Origin: Niastella soli | GTDB lineage: Bacteria; Bacteroidota; Bacteroidia; Chitinophagales; Chitinophagaceae | NCBI RefSeq assembly: GCF_017742245.1 | Contig: NZ_JAGHKO010000006.1 | Coordinates: 124,001-188,000 of the forward strand | Length of the DNA stretch: 64,000 nt | Direction of reading: 5' to 3' | Shown: positions 60,395 to 64,000 of the stretch, piece by piece | Numbering within the stretch: position 1 is the stretch's first letter | Layout of the letters: each line of letters starts with the position of its first letter | Program-made: the position numbers and the translations under genes | The notes under the pieces: model-generated | Seen by the model: the letters and a program-made list of their open reading frames with translations, nothing else | Database searches by the model: none | Told to the model about the DNA's origin: nothing

Positions 60395-60433
60395 AAAAAG
60401 AACCAGGGCTGTTAACCCCGGCTCTTTTAAAAT
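60395..60433 (+). terminator. Rho-independent terminator (bidirectional)
   Basis: Stem AGAACCAGGG/CCCCGGCTCT with loop CTGTTAA is flanked by A-rich (AAAAAAA) and T-rich (TTTTAAAA) runs. It can end the AraC gene and the convergent LamG gene. Confidence 0.85.
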
Positions 60434-60459
60434 GCACCGTTTATCCTGATCAAAGCATA

Positions 60460-63396
60460 TTATTTCTTAATGAATTTGATGGTTTGCCCATTATCAAAAC
60501 GTAGCAGATAAGTTCCACTGTATAAACCGCTTAATCCAACAGTGGTATGCTGACCTGTTATTGTAACAGGTTTGATTACTTTTCCGGTCACATCTAATAG
60601 CAGCGCTGTAGTGTTGGTGTTGGAATTGTTGTTAAGATCTACAGTAATATAGTCGTCTGCGGGCGACGGGTAAACAGTTATACTTCCTGTCGCTTTATTG
60701 CTAACTCTGACTACAGTTGAATACCGGGAGGTGCCATCATTATCCACCATTTTCAAGCGGTAATAGCGCACATCTGTATCCCAGGCTTCCGCGTCTGTAA
60801 ACTGGTAGTTATTAGTACTGCTGATGTTTTTTGCAGCTACGGTGCCGATTTTGGTATAAACCAAACCGTCCTTGCTACGCTCCACTTCATAGTGGCTGAA
60901 GTTGAGCGCGTTTTCTTCCTTCCAGCTTATTAACACCTCGTTGTTTCTTTTTTGGGCAGTAAAGTTTACCAATGTTATAGGTAATGTGCTGCTGATTGTT
61001 TTTACAAAAAATCCACTGAAGCTGGTCACATCAAAAGTTATTTCCCATCTGCTGGCCGTTGCATTCCATACTATATTCGAGTTGACAGGCTTAATAGTAG
61101 TAATGGTTCCCGAATAGGTGCTGTGTATGCCGGTGCCATCACTACTCACACCGCCGCGTTTTTCAACCAGAAGATTGGAAATTCCTGTATTATCGGTGGG
61201 GCCGGTTGGTAATTTAATACTGTTAACGGCATTAAAAGCATTAAATTCCGCTTGTGTAAAATATAATGTAATAGTACCGGTAGCTGTACTTGCATTGGAC
61301 GCCGGTGTTATTTCATAATGGCGTTTTACATATTGCGCGGGTTGTGTTCCTTCAAGCCAAACCTTTGCTGTTGTATTCCCGCTGATCGGGCTGGCGCCGG
61401 TAGGAGAAACAATAGCAATAACATCTTTACAGGCATTTTTAAAGTAAGTGGTACTGCTGATGTTTAAGGAGATAGTGGTATTGGCTGTTGCCAGTATCTG
61501 GGGATTTACCACTACATCTATTCGGCTTCTGGGACTTTCTCCACAAGTAATAGGTTGTGTAACCCAGTAAGAGGTGGTGCCTGTACCTGAAGTGGAAGGG
61601 GTAGGAGCGGTGCTGCTGCCGGTGCCTCCAAATCGCGTGGTGTACCATAACAAACCACTTCCTGGTGCAGTCAATGCAGCGGCAGTAGTTGTCTGGCAAT
61701 ATGTTACCGGTGATATAACATCCGGCCCAGTTGATAAGGGAGCCATTATTAACCAATTCGAAGCATTTCCTGTTAAAGCAAACCCTGACAATGTACCATT
61801 TTTGTTATTGGCTGTTGCGTCCAGTAATGAAGTTACACTTGTGTTGGTCCCTCCGGGGGAGCCCTGGTCAAAGCGATAGTATGCTAAAAGCCCTGTTTCG
61901 TTGCCAACCAGGGGGCAGTTGCTGCTAAGATTGGCTGCAGATCTGGCAGTATTCCATACCCTTACTTCATCAATATCTCCTTTAAAGTATTCCGAAGCAG
62001 TACCCCTGTAACCAATATTAAATGCTGTACCGGTAGTATTAAGCGATTTTGCCGAACTGCCGGCCAGTGTTCCATCTATATAAACTTTTACCGTGGTGCC
62101 ATCATAGGTGGCGGCCACGTGATGCCATACGCCATCATTGATAACAACGTTCGTATTATAATCGTTATTTTCTGCGACAAAATTAAGCTTCCCGCCAGTT
62201 TGATATAATGCAAACCGGTTACTTAATGATAGGTCGCCGTATGTCATGATGGTACCGCCACCATTGTTTTGTGTTGTTCGTATCCAGGCTTCAATGGTCC
62301 GGGCGCTATTGCCGGTTGGAAAACCTGTAGCTGCAAGTGTGATGGCATCATTTACCCCGTCAAAGTTTAAATAACTGGCTGTTGATTTAATAATGGCATC
62401 AATTTCTACCCTTGTACTTTGACAGCCTGCTGCATTGCCGCTGGTTACCCAATAGGAAGTGGTGCCTGCTGTGCTAGTAGTCGGAGTGGGTGCAGTACTG
62501 CTTCCTGTACCGCCGGTAGCTGTTGTAAACCAGGTTAAACTGGTTCCTGTGGCCGTTAAGGCAGATGCGGTAGCACCTTTTGCAATATATACGGGAGTGA
62601 TAACTGTGGGCGGGGCGGGGACCGTAATGCCAGATGTGACCGGTGAACCGCCCATCCAGTTGGAAGATGTGCCCGTTGATGCAAAGCCTTTAAGACTGCC
62701 GTTATTGCCGCCAGCAGTTACATCTGGTAGAGGCAATGCACTGAATATATTCCCGTTAGAGCCGCCAGCTGTTCCTTCATTAAATTGATAATATCTTATC
62801 AGGCCGGTTTCGTTACCGTTCAATTCGCAATTTTTTCTGCTCGAAATTTCGGTAGCGGTCAATGCATAATTATAAACACGAAATTCATCTAAATTTCCAT
62901 TGAACGTTTGTGAGGAGCCGCCATTTCCGCCGATATAACAAGTGCCTGTGGAAGATGTATTGGCTGTTGCAGTTCTCGATGCGTCTAAAACCCCGTCAAT
63001 ATAAATGGACTGCAACTTTGTTGTGGCATCATAGGTGCATGCATAATGATGCCAGTTCAGATCGCTTATGGCAGTAACTGCATCCAGGTCGTCGCCCCAG
63101 AAACTGAATGAAAGTACATTAGTGGTGACCCGAAAGAGTATTCCAACAAATTGATCAGTAGTAGCAGTACCCTGAGACATAATATATTGGTAATTTCCAA
63201 TTCCACCCTGGCGCTGGGCCCAAAATTCTATGCTAAAAGAGGTGTTTGCCAGGCTTAAACCGGGGCAGTTGACGTAATCATTATTGCCATCGAACTTCAG
63301 GTTCGTACCTGGTGCCGAGAACAATCGTTGTGACATGCCGGTAAAAAATAACCAGACAAATAGAAATTTATAAAATAAAGAGTAGACTTTATGCAT
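60460..63396 (-). CDS. LamG-domain surface protein with T9SS tail
   Basis: The start at 63396 (MHKVYSLFYKFLFVWLFF) gives a 978-aa exported protein. Two LamG/concanavalin-like domains lie at about 40-225 and 345-525, with YVNCPGLSLANTSFSIEFWA and WIRTTQNNGGGTIMTYGDLS. Each is followed by an Ig-like module with WFTTATGGTGSSTAPTP, seen often in Bacteroidota surface proteins. A further region and a SGFFVKTISSTLPITLVNFT linker lead to a T9SS type A sorting domain (ITVYPSPADDYITVDLNNNS). It is probably a large surface adhesin or glycan-binding protein. Confidence 0.88.
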   Translation of the reverse strand: MHKVYSLFYKFLFVWLFFTGMSQRLFSAPGTNLKFDGNNDYVNCPGLSLANTSFSIEFWAQRQGGIGNYQYIMSQGTATTDQFVGILFRVTTNVLSFSFWGDDLDAVTAISDLNWHHYACTYDATTKLQSIYIDGVLDASRTATANTSSTGTCYIGGNGGSSQTFNGNLDEFRVYNYALTATEISSRKNCELNGNETGLIRYYQFNEGTAGGSNGNIFSALPLPDVTAGGNNGSLKGFASTGTSSNWMGGSPVTSGITVPAPPTVITPVYIAKGATASALTATGTSLTWFTTATGGTGSSTAPTPTTSTAGTTSYWVTSGNAAGCQSTRVEIDAIIKSTASYLNFDGVNDAITLAATGFPTGNSARTIEAWIRTTQNNGGGTIMTYGDLSLSNRFALYQTGGKLNFVAENNDYNTNVVINDGVWHHVAATYDGTTVKVYIDGTLAGSSAKSLNTTGTAFNIGYRGTASEYFKGDIDEVRVWNTARSAANLSSNCPLVGNETGLLAYYRFDQGSPGGTNTSVTSLLDATANNKNGTLSGFALTGNASNWLIMAPLSTGPDVISPVTYCQTTTAAALTAPGSGLLWYTTRFGGTGSSTAPTPSTSGTGTTSYWVTQPITCGESPRSRIDVVVNPQILATANTTISLNISSTTYFKNACKDVIAIVSPTGASPISGNTTAKVWLEGTQPAQYVKRHYEITPASNASTATGTITLYFTQAEFNAFNAVNSIKLPTGPTDNTGISNLLVEKRGGVSSDGTGIHSTYSGTITTIKPVNSNIVWNATASRWEITFDVTSFSGFFVKTISSTLPITLVNFTAQKRNNEVLISWKEENALNFSHYEVERSKDGLVYTKIGTVAAKNISSTNNYQFTDAEAWDTDVRYYRLKMVDNDGTSRYSTVVRVSNKATGSITVYPSPADDYITVDLNNNSNTNTTALLLDVTGKVIKPVTITGQHTTVGLSGLYSGTYLLRFDNGQTIKFIKK

Positions 63397-63906
63397 AGGG
63401 TTAAACGTTTTAGTCCGAACAGAAATGCGCTGATGATTTTGGCGTTGCAATAATAATATAGGTATTCTCTTCGCAGTCGCCCGAAAAGACATAAATGCTG
63501 AGAATCAATAGCCCGAAAAGTTGGGCAGGCTTTTAAATCCCCTTTTAAAGAGGCTGCTGATAAAATAAAACGTATCGTGGAAAAAAGAGGGATGGGATGC
63601 CGCTAATGCCAAATTACCAGTAACATCCTTTGGATGCAGGTTCGTTTTTATTTCTTATTCCTGGGAATGGTAGTATAAAAAGGGTAGGACACCGTTAGTT
63701 CTGATGGTTTAATTGCATAGGTCTGTAAAACAATGTAATATAACCGGCCAGTGGGGCTGACCAATTAAATTTAATACCAATTCGGGACATATTCAGGCTC
63801 CTTTCTGGTATCCCCGTAAAAATACGGTGTTAAAAACCGTATAATAGTTGGGGCAGCTCTATTACAAAGGATTTAAATTTAGACAGAGAAATTTAATCCC
63901 ACTTTT
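63397..63906. other. Right-end intergenic region with relics
   Basis: It holds an integrase C-terminal relic at 63547-63605. A weak hairpin-like ACCGGCCAGT...GACCAATT lies near 63741-63766. No intact gene is present before the start at 63907. Confidence 0.4.
63547..63605 (+). pseudogene. Integrase C-terminal relic
   Basis: AAGAGGCTGCTGATAAAATA and AAGAGGGATGGGATGCCGCT match the integrase end EEAANKIKELWIKRDGMRL. A one-base change pattern and short length show decay. It marks element-derived DNA beyond the AraC and LamG genes. Confidence 0.72.
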
Positions 63907-64000
63907 ATGAACACTATTCATAACAGCATAGAAGAACAGCGGTTGGCCATGTTGGAAATGCGCTCTATCTTGAATCATATAGAAAGTACATATGGGACTA
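63907..64000 (+). CDS. Partial gene at right edge
   Basis: A frame begins MNTIHNSIEEQRLAMLEMRS and runs off the window after 31 codons. The sequence is helical and charged. It is too short to assign a family, but the start context and composition look genuine. Confidence 0.5.
   Translation, partial: MNTIHNSIEEQRLAMLEMRSILNHIESTYGT

Overview
The window looks like the chromosome of a gliding or soil-type member of Bacteroidota, most likely Chitinophagaceae (Niastella/Chitinophaga-like). The basis is type IX secretion (T9SS) C-terminal tails on large exported enzymes, many lipoproteins with short lipoboxes, TAnnTTTG-type -7 promoter elements in place of Shine-Dalgarno-led starts, TonB-like, FtsX-type and AraC proteins of the usual Bacteroidota kind, and Bacteroides-type mob genes. 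Genus-level placement is inference.

Bases 1-23.6 kb are ordinary chromosome. They hold a CPA1 Na+/H+ antiporter, an SDR oxidoreductase/NTF2-like operon under an adjacent AraC regulator, a tandem pair of TonB-C-domain proteins (one frameshifted), an FtsX-type permease, two T9SS cargo enzymes (ThuA/CBM6 and a CE15-like glucuronoyl esterase), an Lrp regulator divergent from a PLP histidine decarboxylase, an ATP-grasp protein with a partner, and a GH16 glucanase.

At 23.88 kb a tRNA-Asp(GUC) gene marks the start of a genomic island. A tyrosine integrase begins 161 bp downstream, and the last 17 bp of the tRNA region recur at 38198-38214. Matching 13-bp arm-like repeats lie just inside both ends. 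This bounds a ~14.3-kb integrative mobilizable element carrying integrase, a YhcG/DUF1016 nuclease shortened by an internal deletion, a 56-aa protein, lipoproteins, DUF3885, XRE and S24-type regulators, a large folded RNA/DNA element (29329-29496), relaxase, MobA/C-like protein, a hairpin-rich oriT candidate, a small HTH protein, an EF-Tu domain-3-like protein and a BACON lipoprotein.

Bases 38.2-57 kb, and possibly to 63.6 kb, are an accretion zone. It contains at least six integrase fragments, a second tRNA-Asp 3'-end relic at 56189, a second and fuller copy of the integrase/YhcG/56-aa/lipoprotein module at 51.2-54.0 kb, a third 56-aa gene at 40.3 kb, a zeta-type toxin pair, decayed RHS, ORF6N, TonB-like and phosphatase genes, and immunity-like small genes. 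A family of 27-bp perfect hairpins with co-varying stems lies beside module relics and also in-frame inside the YhcG gene. A compact three-gene envelope operon (44.2-48.6 kb) sits in this zone. The right end has an AraC regulator, a large LamG/T9SS surface protein and the start of one further gene.

The best candidates for something undescribed are the integrase/YhcG/56-aa module with its coding hairpins, and the folded element at 29.3-29.5 kb.
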